Source: Luteimonas sp. MC1572
GTDB lineage: Bacteria > Pseudomonadota > Gammaproteobacteria > Xanthomonadales > Xanthomonadaceae
Length of the DNA: 64,000 bases
NCBI RefSeq assembly: GCF_016615815.1
Contig: NZ_CP067112.1
Coordinates: 1,488,001 to 1,552,000, forward strand
Reading direction: 5' to 3'
Shown: piece after piece, positions 11,487 through 19,209 of the stretch
How the letters are laid out: each line of letters starts with the position of its first letter
Position numbering within the stretch: the first letter of the stretch is position 1
Translations under genes and position numbers: made by a program
The notes under the pieces: model-generated
What the model was told of the DNA's origin: nothing
Databases searched by the model: none
What the model saw: only the letters and a program-made list of their open reading frames with translations

Positions 11487-12008
11487 CTACTCGCCGTGGC
11501 GGGCGTAGACCGACGTCGTGCCGTCGCGCGCCACCAGCTCGACCACGAACGGCTGCACCCGTCCGTCCGGCATTTCCATCCCCGGCGAGCCGGCCGGCAT
11601 GCCCGGGAGCACAAGGCCCCTGGCGTCCGGCTTCTCCGCCAGCAGGCGCTTGATGTCCTCCGCGGGCACGTGGCCCTCGATGAAGTAACCGCCGATCTCG
11701 GCCGTATGGCAGGACCCCTTGCTGTACGGCACGCCGAGTGACTCCTTGACCGGGCCCATGTCGTCGACGTCGCGCACCTCGATGCCGAAGCCGGCGGCAC
11801 GCATGTGCTCGATCCACGCGCTGCAGCAGCCGCAGCTCGGGCTCTTGTGCACGAGCATCGTGGGCAGGGCCGCGCTCGCCGGTGCGGCTGCGGCGACTCG
11901 GGGTGAAGCCTGTCCTGCGGGCACGCTCGCGTTGCTGCATGCGAGCAGCGCCAGCGGCAGCAGGAAGAGCAGTGTGCGCGGGCGCTTGCGGATGATCGAG
12001 CGATGCAT
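11487..12008 (-). CDS. DUF411 metal-binding lipoprotein
   Basis: 173-residue predicted lipoprotein: positively charged start (MHRSIIRKRPRT), hydrophobic core and lipobox LLAC with the acylated Cys near residue 23. The DUF411 domain begins MLVHKSPSCGCCSAWIEHM, a CGCC motif likely to bind metal, and continues ...SCHTAEIGGYFIEGHVPAEDI. DUF411 proteins often sit in copper-resistance clusters, but their exact role (periplasmic Cu chaperone or buffer) is inference. The ATG at 12008 has GGAG 9 nt upstream; earlier in-frame ATGs overlap the promoter. First gene of the copper operon. Confidence 0.85.
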   Translation of the reverse strand: MHRSIIRKRPRTLLFLLPLALLACSNASVPAGQASPRVAAAAPASAALPTMLVHKSPSCGCCSAWIEHMRAAGFGIEVRDVDDMGPVKESLGVPYSKGSCHTAEIGGYFIEGHVPAEDIKRLLAEKPDARGLVLPGMPAGSPGMEMPDGRVQPFVVELVARDGTTSVYARHGE

Positions 12009-12063
12009 GGGAAGTCTCCACGATGGATGGCCCCCGGGTGCGCGGGTGTGCCTGATGGCGCGT

Positions 12064-12095
12064 AGTGTGGACCCTTGAGCAAGGTCCAAGGTCAA
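12064..12095 (-). promoter_or_regulatory. MerR/CueR-type promoter of the copper operon
   Basis: On the minus strand TTGACC (12095-12090) and CACACT (12069-12064) are separated by 20 bp, the over-long spacer typical of MerR-class promoters. The spacer contains the imperfect dyad ACCTTGG / TCAAGGG with 7 bp between arms, resembling the E. coli CueR box in position and spacing. Predicted start near 12057 leaves about a 50-nt leader to the DUF411 ATG. Confidence 0.75.
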
Positions 12096-12178
12096 GCAGG
12101 GGTGCGGTTCGCGTGATAACCAACTCGAGATCTATCGCATAAGCTACGGATTCATATGACATTAGGTAGGTGTAATCC

Positions 12179-12838
12179 ATGAAGCTGCTGCTTGTGGGCG
12201 CAACCGGGCTGGTGGGCAGCCACGTCCTGGCGCTCGCGCTGGCCGACCCCCGGATCGGATCCGTGGCTGCTCCCGCGCGGCGTGACCTGCCCGCGCATCC
12301 ACGACTGCTGTCTCCCCGCGTGGATTTCGAGCACTTGCCAGAATCCGCCAGCTGGTGGCAGGCGGACGCCGTGATCTGCACGCTGGGGACCACGCTGCGG
12401 GCGGCCGGGTCGCGTGAGGCGTTCCGCCAGGTCGACTACGCGTATCCGCTTGCCGTCGCCCGCATCGCCAGGCGCCACGGCACGCCGACCTGTGTGCTCA
12501 ACTCGGCAATGGGCGCGGATGTCGCGTCGAAATTCTTCTACAACCGCATCAAGGGCGAACTGGAGCGCGACCTGGCACAGGTCGGTTTTACGTCGCTGAC
12601 GTTCGTGCGCCCCGGGCTGATCGGCGGCGAGCGCGACGAGTTCCGCCCTGGTGAACGCGCCATGGCAGCTGTGCTCCGCGCTGCAGCGCCCATCCTGCCG
12701 CGGCGGTGGCGGATCAATCCCGCTGCGAACATCGCGAGGGCGCTGATCGAGGCGGCGGTTGGTGCCGCCGACGGCATGCACGTGGTTCCGAGCGAGGATC
12801 TGTTCCGGCCCGAGACCAACAAGCCGCCACAGAAGTGA
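12179..12838 (+). CDS. NAD(P)-binding Rossmann-fold protein (atypical SDR, HTATIP2-like)
   Basis: 219 residues, starting MKLLLVGATGLVGSHV with the GxxGxxG dinucleotide-binding loop. ADAVICTLGTTLRAAGSREAFRQVDYAYP and LNSAMGADVASKFFYNRIKGELE (a S...YxxxK-like catalytic arrangement) place it with the NAD(P)H-binding HTATIP2/YbjT-type oxidoreductases. Substrate unknown. Soluble, no signal peptide. An AGGTAGGTG stretch precedes the ATG. Transcribed away from the copper operon across a 170-bp AT-richer gap; nothing ties it functionally to copper. Confidence 0.8.
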   Translation: MKLLLVGATGLVGSHVLALALADPRIGSVAAPARRDLPAHPRLLSPRVDFEHLPESASWWQADAVICTLGTTLRAAGSREAFRQVDYAYPLAVARIARRHGTPTCVLNSAMGADVASKFFYNRIKGELERDLAQVGFTSLTFVRPGLIGGERDEFRPGERAMAAVLRAAAPILPRRWRINPAANIARALIEAAVGAADGMHVVPSEDLFRPETNKPPQK

Positions 12839-12865
12839 CCGCGTGCGACCGGGAGGCCGGCGCTT

Positions 12866-12882
12866 CTTAAGCGCCCCATAAG
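12866..12882. promoter_or_regulatory. Direct-repeat box for an OmpR-family regulator (PmrA/QseB type)
   Basis: CTTAAG (12866-12871), 5 bp, CATAAG (12877-12882): the half-site sequence and 5-bp spacing of PmrA/QseB-class boxes. It lies 55 bp upstream of the PepSY gene, whose operon is followed by an OmpR-family response regulator of that class. Inferred from motif only. Confidence 0.5.
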
Positions 12883-12936
12883 CCGGTGGCGCTGCAATGC
12901 CTCCGTGGGCAGTCAGCCCGCTTACGGAGAACCTTC

Positions 12937-13209
12937 ATGAAAGCCCTGCGTCCCGCCGTCGCCGTTGCCGCCGTGCTGCTGGCTCCAGCCGCCTTTGCCG
13001 GCCCGAAGTGCACCGATGCGCCGCGCAGCCAATGGCTGCCCGAACATGCCATGCAAGAACGCATCACCGCGGCCGGCTACACCATCGACAAGTTCAAGGT
13101 GTCCGGCTCGTGCTACGAAATCTACGGCAGGGACAAGGACCGCCGCCGAGTGGAGATCTACTACGACCCGACCGATGGCCGCGTCGTCAAACAACGCGGC
13201 GATGAGTGA
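12937..13209 (+). CDS. Secreted PepSY-domain protein
   Basis: 90 residues: Sec signal peptide (MKALRPAVAVAAVLLAPAAFA, cleavage after AFA) and a single mature PepSY-like domain with two Cys (residues near 26 and 61) that may form a disulfide in the periplasm. Small PepSY proteins commonly pair with b-type cytochromes and two-component systems in this order; proposed roles include metal or redox sensing, none proven here. ACGGAGAAC precedes the ATG at 12937. The cytochrome b561 gene starts 11 bp downstream. Confidence 0.85.
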   Translation: MKALRPAVAVAAVLLAPAAFAGPKCTDAPRSQWLPEHAMQERITAAGYTIDKFKVSGSCYEIYGRDKDRRRVEIYYDPTDGRVVKQRGDE

Positions 13210-13220
13210 GGAGGCCGGCG

Positions 13221-13799
13221 ATGGGCACGATCCTGCATTCCGCGGCCGGGCACCGTCAGGGCACCGGCCAACCGATGGTCAAGGTCTGGGATCCGCTGCT
13301 GCGGCTGGTCCACTGGTCGTTGGCGGCCTGCATCCTTGCTGCGTTCCTGGTGGAGGAGGGTGACACCGCCCATCGGCTGCTGGGCTATACCGCCCTGGGC
13401 TTGATCGCGTTCCGTGTGCTGTGGGGGCTGGTCGGGCCCAGGCATGCGCGCTTCCGTGACTGGGTGCGCGGGCCGCGCGCGGTCGCGGGCTATGTTCGCG
13501 AGCGGCTGGCCGGCCGCTCGCGCCGCCGACTGGGCCACAACCCGGCCGCCGCGGTGATGATGCTGCTGCTGATGGCAGGCGTCGCCGCGGTGGGCATGAC
13601 AGGTTGGATGCAGACCTGGGATGCGTTCCGCGGCGCCGAGTGGCTCGAGGAGACGCACGAGGCGCTGGCCTGGGGCCTGCTCTGCCTGATCGGCTTCCAC
13701 GTGTTGGCGGCGATCACCGAGAGCCTGCATTACCGCGAGAACCTGATTGCCGCGATGCTGCACGGCCGCAAGCGGGCGCTGGATGATGACGCCCGCTGA
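13221..13799 (+). CDS. Cytochrome b561-type membrane protein
   Basis: 192 residues, four transmembrane helices. Candidate haem-b His ligands are in LRLVHWSL (first helix), HRLLGYTA (second), HEALAWGL (third) and GFHVLAAI (fourth). Belongs to the bacterial cytochrome b561/Ni-Fe hydrogenase b-subunit fold and likely shuttles electrons between quinone and a periplasmic partner. The ATG at 13221 has AGGAGG 6 bp upstream; a GTG at 13206 overlapping the PepSY stop is less likely. Cotranscribed with the PepSY gene. Confidence 0.87.
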   Translation: MGTILHSAAGHRQGTGQPMVKVWDPLLRLVHWSLAACILAAFLVEEGDTAHRLLGYTALGLIAFRVLWGLVGPRHARFRDWVRGPRAVAGYVRERLAGRSRRRLGHNPAAAVMMLLLMAGVAAVGMTGWMQTWDAFRGAEWLEETHEALAWGLLCLIGFHVLAAITESLHYRENLIAAMLHGRKRALDDDAR

Positions 13800-13858
13800 T
13801 GTCGGGCCGCAGGGTGCCTCCGCCCGTCGGTCGGTCCGGGCGGGGGCGGGCCAGGCCC

Positions 13859-13872
13859 TTGCCCAGGATCAA
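13859..13872 (+). promoter_or_regulatory. FNR-like half-conserved site ahead of the response regulator
   Basis: TTGCC-CAGG-ATCAA: the right half-site is perfect, the left deviates at two positions from TTGAT. Its centre is exactly 41.5 bp from the ATG at 13907, and TAGCGT (13895-13900) sits where the -10 should be. Tentative. Confidence 0.35.
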
Positions 13873-13906
13873 GGCGGTGTCTGGAGCGCTGGCTTAGCGT
13901 GGGGCC

Positions 13907-14599
13907 ATGCGCATCCTCCTCGCTGAAGATGACCGTGCCCTGGGCCGCGCGCTGGCGGACGGGCTTCGCCACCTCGGCCACGCGGTCGACTGGGTCGAGG
14001 ACGGCAGGCACGCATTGCACGCATTCGACACGACGCCCTACGCGGCCGCGGTCCTGGACTGGAACCTGCCGCGGATGAGCGGCGTCGAGCTGATCGCCAC
14101 GCTGCGGCACCGGGGCGACCGCACACCCGTGTTGCTGCTGACTGCGCGTGATGCCATCGATGATCGCATTGCAGGACTGGACTGCGGAGCCGACGACTAT
14201 GTGGTCAAGCCCGTGCACCTGGAGGAACTGGCCGCGCGCATGCGCGCATTGCTGCGCCGCGGGGGCGGCGATCCGGCGCCGCAGCAACGGCTCGGTGCCC
14301 TGGAACTCGACCCGTCCACGCGCAGCGCGCAGTTGCTGGGTGCCCCGCTCGAACTGTCCCCGCGCGAATACGCCCTGCTGGAGTCGCTGGCCGCGCATCC
14401 CGGCCGGGCGTTGTCGCGCCCGCAATTGGAGGAAGCGGTCTACGGGTGGGGTGAGGAGGTTGCCAGCAACGCGATCGAGGTCCATGTCCACCACCTGCGC
14501 CGCAAGCTCGGTCCGGGCTGGGTGCGCACGCTGCGCGGCGTGGGCTACGCGCTGTATCCGCCGGATGCCGCGGTGGATGCCGCCGGAACGCAGCCGTGA
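13907..14599 (+). CDS. OmpR/PmrA-family response regulator
   Basis: 230 residues. Receiver domain MRILLAEDDRALGRALADGLRHLG with the acidic pair ED and phospho-acceptor Asp near residue 51 (VLDWNLPRMSG), the Thr in LLLTARD and Lys in DDYVVKPVHLEEL. A winged-helix DNA-binding domain (about 130-222, LSPREYALLESLAAHPGRALSR...NAIEVHVHHLRRKLG) follows. Sequence style is the QseB/PmrA/TctD branch. GTGA overlap couples it to the kinase gene. No Shine-Dalgarno; TAGCGT ends 7 bp before the ATG. Likely target: the upstream PepSY/b561 operon. Confidence 0.92.
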   Translation: MRILLAEDDRALGRALADGLRHLGHAVDWVEDGRHALHAFDTTPYAAAVLDWNLPRMSGVELIATLRHRGDRTPVLLLTARDAIDDRIAGLDCGADDYVVKPVHLEELAARMRALLRRGGGDPAPQQRLGALELDPSTRSAQLLGAPLELSPREYALLESLAAHPGRALSRPQLEEAVYGWGEEVASNAIEVHVHHLRRKLGPGWVRTLRGVGYALYPPDAAVDAAGTQP

Positions 14600-15996
14600 A
14601 GCGGCCCTCCCTGCAGCGCCGGCTGCTGTGGTGGGTGGGCGTGCCGGTGGTGGTCCTGTGGCTGGGTGCGGGGCTGTGGCTGGCCCAGGGTGCGCAGCAC
14701 GAGACAGCCGAGATGTTCGACCGCGAGCTGCAACGCACCGCCGCCAGCGTATTCGCGGTGATCGCCGCGATGCCCGCTGATGCACTCATCCGGCGCGACG
14801 GGCTGCAAGACGTCGACCATGACAACGAGGGTCCACGCCCGGAGATCGTGGTGTGCGACCGCAACGGCCGCGTGCTGCTCGATGCTTCGAGCTTGCCGCC
14901 GCTCGATGTCGACGAGGGCGACGCCCACTTCCACACGCTGCGCCACACCGGCGAAGCCTGGCGCGTGTACCAGCTCTGGGACGCGGCAGGCCGGCATTGG
15001 ATCCAGGTCGCCGCGCCGTTGCACGATCGCGACGAATTGTTATGGGGACTGGTCCAGGCAATGCTGGTGCCGCTGCCCGCGCTGCTGTTCCTGCTGCCGT
15101 TTGCGACCTGGCTTGGGCTCCGCGCGGGCCTCGCGCCGCTGCGCGCGGTCTCGCGCGCGATCGACGCCCGGCCAGCGCTCACGCCGGTGCTGAGCCGTGA
15201 CGACGTGCCCGACGAGCTGCTGCAGCTGACCCGAGGGGTGGATGCGCTCGTGGGCACGTTGAACGCCGCCCTGGAGCGCGAGCGCCGCTTCACCGCTGAC
15301 GCCGCGCACGAACTGCGACACCCGCTGTCAGTCCTTCAGATGGAGCTGGACCTCGCCGCAAGTGCCGGCGACGCCGCGGTCCGCCGGCTGCACCTGCAGC
15401 GCGCCCGTGAAAGCCTGCAGCGCATGGAGCGGCTGGTGGCGCAACTGCTGACGTTGGCCCGCGTGGACTCGCTGGACGCCTTGCCGGACGCCGCTCCGCT
15501 GTCGTTGGCGACGCTGGTGCGCAGGGTGATGGCCGAGGCCGGCGAGCGCGCGCTTCCCCGTGGCATCGCGCTGTCGCTTTCGGCGCCAGGCGAGCCCATG
15601 GTGCATGGCAGCCGCGGCCTGCTGGAGATCGCCGTGCACAACCTGGTGGACAACGCGATCATCCACGGGCGCAGGAGCGGTCAAGTGCAGGTCGGCGTGC
15701 AGGGGTGGGGCGACTGGGTCGAACTGAGCGTCGAGGACGACGGCGCCGGCATCCGCGACGAACACGTCTCGCGGCTGGGCGACCGGTTCCTCCGCAGTGG
15801 CGGCAGCGGCAGTGGCCTGGGTCTGTCGATCGTGCACGCGATCGCCACCTTGCACGGCGGCTCACTTGTCGCCGGGCGCTCCGCTGCGGGTGGTGCCCGG
15901 GTGGTGCTGCGGTTGCCACGGCAGGGGCAGCCCCCTGACGGCATACCCATTTCCAGACAGGACGCGGTCAGCGCGCCGTGTAGCCACCGTCGATGA
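14596..15996 (+). CDS. Sensor histidine kinase (QseC/PmrB-like)
   Basis: 466 residues, inner membrane. First membrane helix at about residues 10-33, periplasmic sensor region about 35-150, second helix about 155-178, HAMP-like linker, then dimerisation domain with the phosphorylated His in TADAAHELRHPLSVL and catalytic domain with N box HNLVDNAIIHG, G1 EDDGAGI and GSGSGLGLSIVHAI. GTG start at 14596 overlaps the regulator stop by 4 bp. The stop at 15994-15996 lies inside the 3' end of the convergent SDR gene (29-bp overlap). Signal unknown; PepSY and b561 neighbours hint at redox or metal stress. Confidence 0.92.
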   Translation: MKRPSLQRRLLWWVGVPVVVLWLGAGLWLAQGAQHETAEMFDRELQRTAASVFAVIAAMPADALIRRDGLQDVDHDNEGPRPEIVVCDRNGRVLLDASSLPPLDVDEGDAHFHTLRHTGEAWRVYQLWDAAGRHWIQVAAPLHDRDELLWGLVQAMLVPLPALLFLLPFATWLGLRAGLAPLRAVSRAIDARPALTPVLSRDDVPDELLQLTRGVDALVGTLNAALERERRFTADAAHELRHPLSVLQMELDLAASAGDAAVRRLHLQRARESLQRMERLVAQLLTLARVDSLDALPDAAPLSLATLVRRVMAEAGERALPRGIALSLSAPGEPMVHGSRGLLEIAVHNLVDNAIIHGRRSGQVQVGVQGWGDWVELSVEDDGAGIRDEHVSRLGDRFLRSGGSGSGLGLSIVHAIATLHGGSLVAGRSAAGGARVVLRLPRQGQPPDGIPISRQDAVSAPCSHRR

Positions 15997-16741
15997 CCAG
16001 TTCGGCTCCCGTCATGAATTTCGACTCGTCCGATGCGAGGTAGACCACACCCCAGGCGATGTCATCGGGCTCGCCGACATGGCCGAGTGCGTGGAGCTTG
16101 CCCAGCTCTTTGCGCGCGCTGTCCAGATCCGTTGCCCCGCTGGAACTCAGGTAATGGGCCACCATCGGTGTCCAGATGAAGCCCGGGTGTACCGAGTTGA
16201 CGCGGATCCCGTCCGCCGCATAGAGCAGGGCATCGGTCTTGGTCATCAGGGTGACCGCGCCCTTGGAGGCGTGGTACGGCGGCACGTCGGGTGCGCCGAC
16301 CAGTCCGTAGATCGACGACAGGTTGATGATGCTGCCCTTGCCGGCACGCCGCATGCACGGAAGCACGTGCTTGGTGCAGAAGAACACGCCCTTGACGTTG
16401 ACGCCCTGTACCCGGTCCCACTCCGCCTCGCTTATCTCGTGAGTGGGCTTGTTGATGCCGGATATGCCAGCGTTGTTCACCAGCACATCGACGCCGCCGA
16501 AGTGCGCGACGACCTCGTCCACGGCTGCGCGCACGGATACCTCGCTGCTGACGTCGACGTGCCAGTACCGCGCTTCGTGCCCGTTCGCGCGCATCTCGTC
16601 CTGTAGTGCGATGCCGTCGCTATCGAGGACGTCGAACAGCGCAAGACGGGCTCCCTCATCCGCCAGTCGCAACGCGCACGCGCGACCGATGCCGAGGGCG
16701 GCCCCGGTGACGACACAGGTCTTGCCAAGGGTGCGGTTCAT
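15968..16741 (-). CDS. Short-chain dehydrogenase/reductase (classical SDR)
   Basis: 257 residues, soluble. Cofactor loop TGAALGIGRA (residues 12-21), Asp in LFDVLD suggesting NAD preference, NNAGISG, catalytic Ser in LSSIYG and YHASK. C-terminal VNSVHPGFIWTPM is typical. Resembles glucose-1-dehydrogenase/3-beta-hydroxysteroid-type SDRs, but the substrate cannot be read from sequence. AAGGAAC Shine-Dalgarno before the ATG. Overlaps the histidine kinase 3' end tail-to-tail. Confidence 0.88.
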   Translation of the reverse strand: MNRTLGKTCVVTGAALGIGRACALRLADEGARLALFDVLDSDGIALQDEMRANGHEARYWHVDVSSEVSVRAAVDEVVAHFGGVDVLVNNAGISGINKPTHEISEAEWDRVQGVNVKGVFFCTKHVLPCMRRAGKGSIINLSSIYGLVGAPDVPPYHASKGAVTLMTKTDALLYAADGIRVNSVHPGFIWTPMVAHYLSSSGATDLDSARKELGKLHALGHVGEPDDIAWGVVYLASDESKFMTGAELVIDGGYTAR

Positions 16742-16801
16742 GCCTGTTCCTTCGATGCCTGCGAATCCGATGCGGATGCGTTGTGGGTAGGGCGCGTCGT
16801 T

Positions 16802-18193
16802 TCAATTCAAACTTGCGGATTCCATGAAGTCGGGTACATGTGCCTGCCAACCCAGTTCGCGCTGTATGCGGACGCGCAGTGCATCGGCGGCGCCGGGCTC
16901 GCCATGGGTGATGAACACGCCCTTGGGTTCACGCGGTGCAGAGCGCAGCCAGTCGAGAATTTCGCCCGCGTCCGCGTGTGCGGACGCGGCGGAGAGCTGG
17001 ACGACCTCGGCGCGGATCGGGACGTCCTGCCCAAAGATGCGCACCGTAGTCGCGCCGGCAGCGATGGACGCGCCACGTGTGCCACCCGCCTGGAACCCGC
17101 ACAGGACGATGGCGTTCCGCGAATCCGGCGCGAACGCAGCGAGATGGTGAAGCACGCGCCCACCCGTTGCCATGCCACTTGCAGACACGATCACCATCGG
17201 CCCGTGGCGGCGGTTGAGCGCCTTGGATTCTTCGGCGTCGGTGACGACCCGTGTATTCCGGTGAAGCGCATCCAACGCAACTCCATCGATTCGATGGAGC
17301 TCTGGATAGTCGCGGTACAGATCTGTCACGCCACGGGCCATGGGACTGTTGAGATATGCGGGCATCGGCGGGACCTCCCCGGCACCCTGCAGCTGGGCAA
17401 TGAGATGCAACAGCAGCTGGGCGCGGCCCACGGCGAATGCGGGTATCACCACCACGCCGCCGCGCGCGGCGACACGCCGCAGGACGTCACGCAACTCATC
17501 CCTGAGCGAGCCGGGCGGATGCGTCCGGTCGCCGTAGGTGGATTCGGTGACGATCCAGTCAGAATCCGCAGGCGGTGCAGGCGCACGCATCACCGCATCG
17601 TCCGGTCGCCCGATGTCGCCGCTGAAGGTGATGCGCCCGCCTTGATATTGGAGTGTCACCGCTGCCGCGCCGAGGATATGGCCCTGGTATCGCAGGCTTG
17701 CCTGCACGCCGGGTACCGGCTCGAACTGTTCGTCGAACGCGACGCCCTGCAGCCGCCGCAAGCTCAGGATGGCATCCTGCTCGCTGTAGAGGGGTTCTGC
17801 CGGATGATGCCTGGAGCTGCCCTTCTTGTTGGCGTACGACGCCTCTTCCTCCAGCAGGTGTCCAGAGTCCGGCAGCAGGATATTGCACAGGCTCCTGGTC
17901 GCCTGCGTGCACCACACGCGCCCCCGGAATCCCGAACGCACCAGTCGGGGCACGTAGCCGCTGTGGTCGAGATGCGCATGGCTCAGGATCAGCGCGTCGA
18001 TCGACGCAGGCTCGACAGGGAAGGGTGCCCAGTTCCTCAGCCGCAACACTTTGTAGCCTTGGAACAGGCCGCAATCGACCAGGATCCGTGAACTGCCAGC
18101 CTCGACCAGGTAGCGGGACCCCGTGACAGTACCGGCCGCGCCGAGGAACGTGACGCGGAAGGCGGAGGTCGGGGTCGTTGACATCTCTGTCAT
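16802..18193 (-). CDS. MBL-fold / beta-CASP hydrolase (RNA-exonuclease-like)
   Basis: 463 residues. Metallo-beta-lactamase zinc motifs: HAHLDHSG near residue 73, FSGDIGR near 205 and SAASAHADAGEIL near 416; the beta-CASP part includes YLNSPMARGVTDLY and VSASGMATGGRVLHHL. Architecture matches the YSH1/CPSF73-like prokaryotic proteins annotated as exonucleases; RNA activity is family inference. Two close starts are possible: ATG at 18193 (chosen) or 18184; neither has a strong Shine-Dalgarno. Divergent from the VIT1 gene and 60 bp upstream of the SDR gene. Confidence 0.87.
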   Translation of the reverse strand: MTEMSTTPTSAFRVTFLGAAGTVTGSRYLVEAGSSRILVDCGLFQGYKVLRLRNWAPFPVEPASIDALILSHAHLDHSGYVPRLVRSGFRGRVWCTQATRSLCNILLPDSGHLLEEEASYANKKGSSRHHPAEPLYSEQDAILSLRRLQGVAFDEQFEPVPGVQASLRYQGHILGAAAVTLQYQGGRITFSGDIGRPDDAVMRAPAPPADSDWIVTESTYGDRTHPPGSLRDELRDVLRRVAARGGVVVIPAFAVGRAQLLLHLIAQLQGAGEVPPMPAYLNSPMARGVTDLYRDYPELHRIDGVALDALHRNTRVVTDAEESKALNRRHGPMVIVSASGMATGGRVLHHLAAFAPDSRNAIVLCGFQAGGTRGASIAAGATTVRIFGQDVPIRAEVVQLSAASAHADAGEILDWLRSAPREPKGVFITHGEPGAADALRVRIQRELGWQAHVPDFMESASLN

Positions 18194-18379
18194 GGCTTTG
18201 CTGGTGGAGGTGGCAAATCCCGGCCCAACGCAGAGTGGAATAAGCAGCGGCAAAGCCGGCCCGCGAAGCGGGAGGTTACGTTGGCAAAACGATCGAAGGT
18301 GCTGACTTCGGCCATGCGGCGTACAGTAAGTACGCACCCGGTATCGGCCTGGGATCCATCAACAATCCGGCGGAACGCT

Positions 18380-19072
18380 ATGCGCCATGCGGAGCGGCAT
18401 CGGAGTCACAGGATCGGATGGCTCCGAGCCGCGGTCCTCGGCGCCAACGATGGCCTCATCTCTACGAGCAGCCTGATTGTCGGCGTGGCAGCCGCGGATG
18501 CCCCGATCAGGAGTGTCCTGCTCGCCGGCTTGGCAGGCCTCGTTGCCGGTGCGCTGTCGATGGCTGCCGGAGAGTATGTTTCTGTCAGCTCCCAATCGGA
18601 TACCGAGCGGGCCGATACGGAGAAAGAGCGCAAAGAGCTGAAATCCCAGCCTGCGGCGGAGTTGCAGGAGTTGGCGGGCATCTACGAGCAACGGGGCCTG
18701 AGTCCCTCATTGGCACTCGAAGTGGCCAGGGAACTGACCGCGCTGGACCCCCTGTCGGCGCACCTGCGCGATGAGCTCGGCATCTTCGAATCAACGCGGG
18801 CCCGACCGCTGCTGGCTGCCTTGGCATCGGCGGGCTCGTTCTGCGTCGGCGCGGCAGCTCCCATGGCAGTGGCGGCATTCTGGGCCGCGGGCAACTTGCC
18901 GCTGGTGATCGCGGCAACCTCCCTGGTCCTGCTCGCGGTACTCGGGGGCATCTCGGCGCGCATGGGTGGGGCCGCAATCGCGCGTGGCGCGTTGCGCGTC
19001 CTGGCCTGGGGCGCGCTGGCAATGGCGATGACCGCAGGGATCGGGAAGTTGTTCGGGACCGTGGGGATTTGA
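18380..19072 (+). CDS. VIT1/CCC1-family iron/manganese transporter
   Basis: 230 residues, inner membrane. After a short His-rich N terminus (MRHAERHRSHRIGW) comes the CCC1/VIT1 signature AAVLGANDGLISTSSLIVGVAAA, then LSMAAGEYVSVSSQSDTERAD, a charged helix (residues about 85-140), and three C-terminal membrane helices. Family members move Fe(II)/Mn(II) out of the cytosol or into compartments. Start at 18380 keeps the divergent promoter free; earlier in-frame starts overlap the hydrolase leader. Its stop is 22 bp from the dif-like site. Confidence 0.87.
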   Translation: MRHAERHRSHRIGWLRAAVLGANDGLISTSSLIVGVAAADAPIRSVLLAGLAGLVAGALSMAAGEYVSVSSQSDTERADTEKERKELKSQPAAELQELAGIYEQRGLSPSLALEVARELTALDPLSAHLRDELGIFESTRARPLLAALASAGSFCVGAAAPMAVAAFWAAGNLPLVIAATSLVLLAVLGGISARMGGAAIARGALRVLAWGALAMAMTAGIGKLFGTVGI

Positions 19073-19094
19073 CGACGTTCAAGGGATGTCTAGA

Positions 19095-19122
19095 ACTTCG
19101 CATAATGCACATTATGTAAATA
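19095..19122 (+). other. dif-like XerC/XerD recombination site
   Basis: Reads as XerC arm ACTTCGCATAA (19095-19105), 6-bp centre TGCACA, XerD arm TTATGTAAATA (19112-19122). The core CGCATAATG...ATTATGT matches proteobacterial dif (E. coli CGCATAATG-TAT-ATTATGT-TAAAT) except in the central bases and one missing T in the outer XerD arm. It lies in a 137-bp intergenic gap between convergent genes, the usual setting for dif, and GGGNAGGG motifs tend to point towards it from both sides. A phage-type attachment site is the alternative, but no element is next to it. Confidence 0.78.
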
Positions 19123-19209
19123 CGGGAAGGTCAGGCAACCAGGAACGTGCCCGCATCGCCCCTCACCGGGCTTGATCGTTCCCGGCCGCCATGCCTGTTG
19201 CGTGCTCCG

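Noticed and set aside
19095..19122. dif-like sequence as attachment site of a filamentous phage or XerCD-using element
   Set aside because: Both flanks are ordinary genes and there is no second copy nearby, so the chromosomal dif reading is preferred; not fully excluded.
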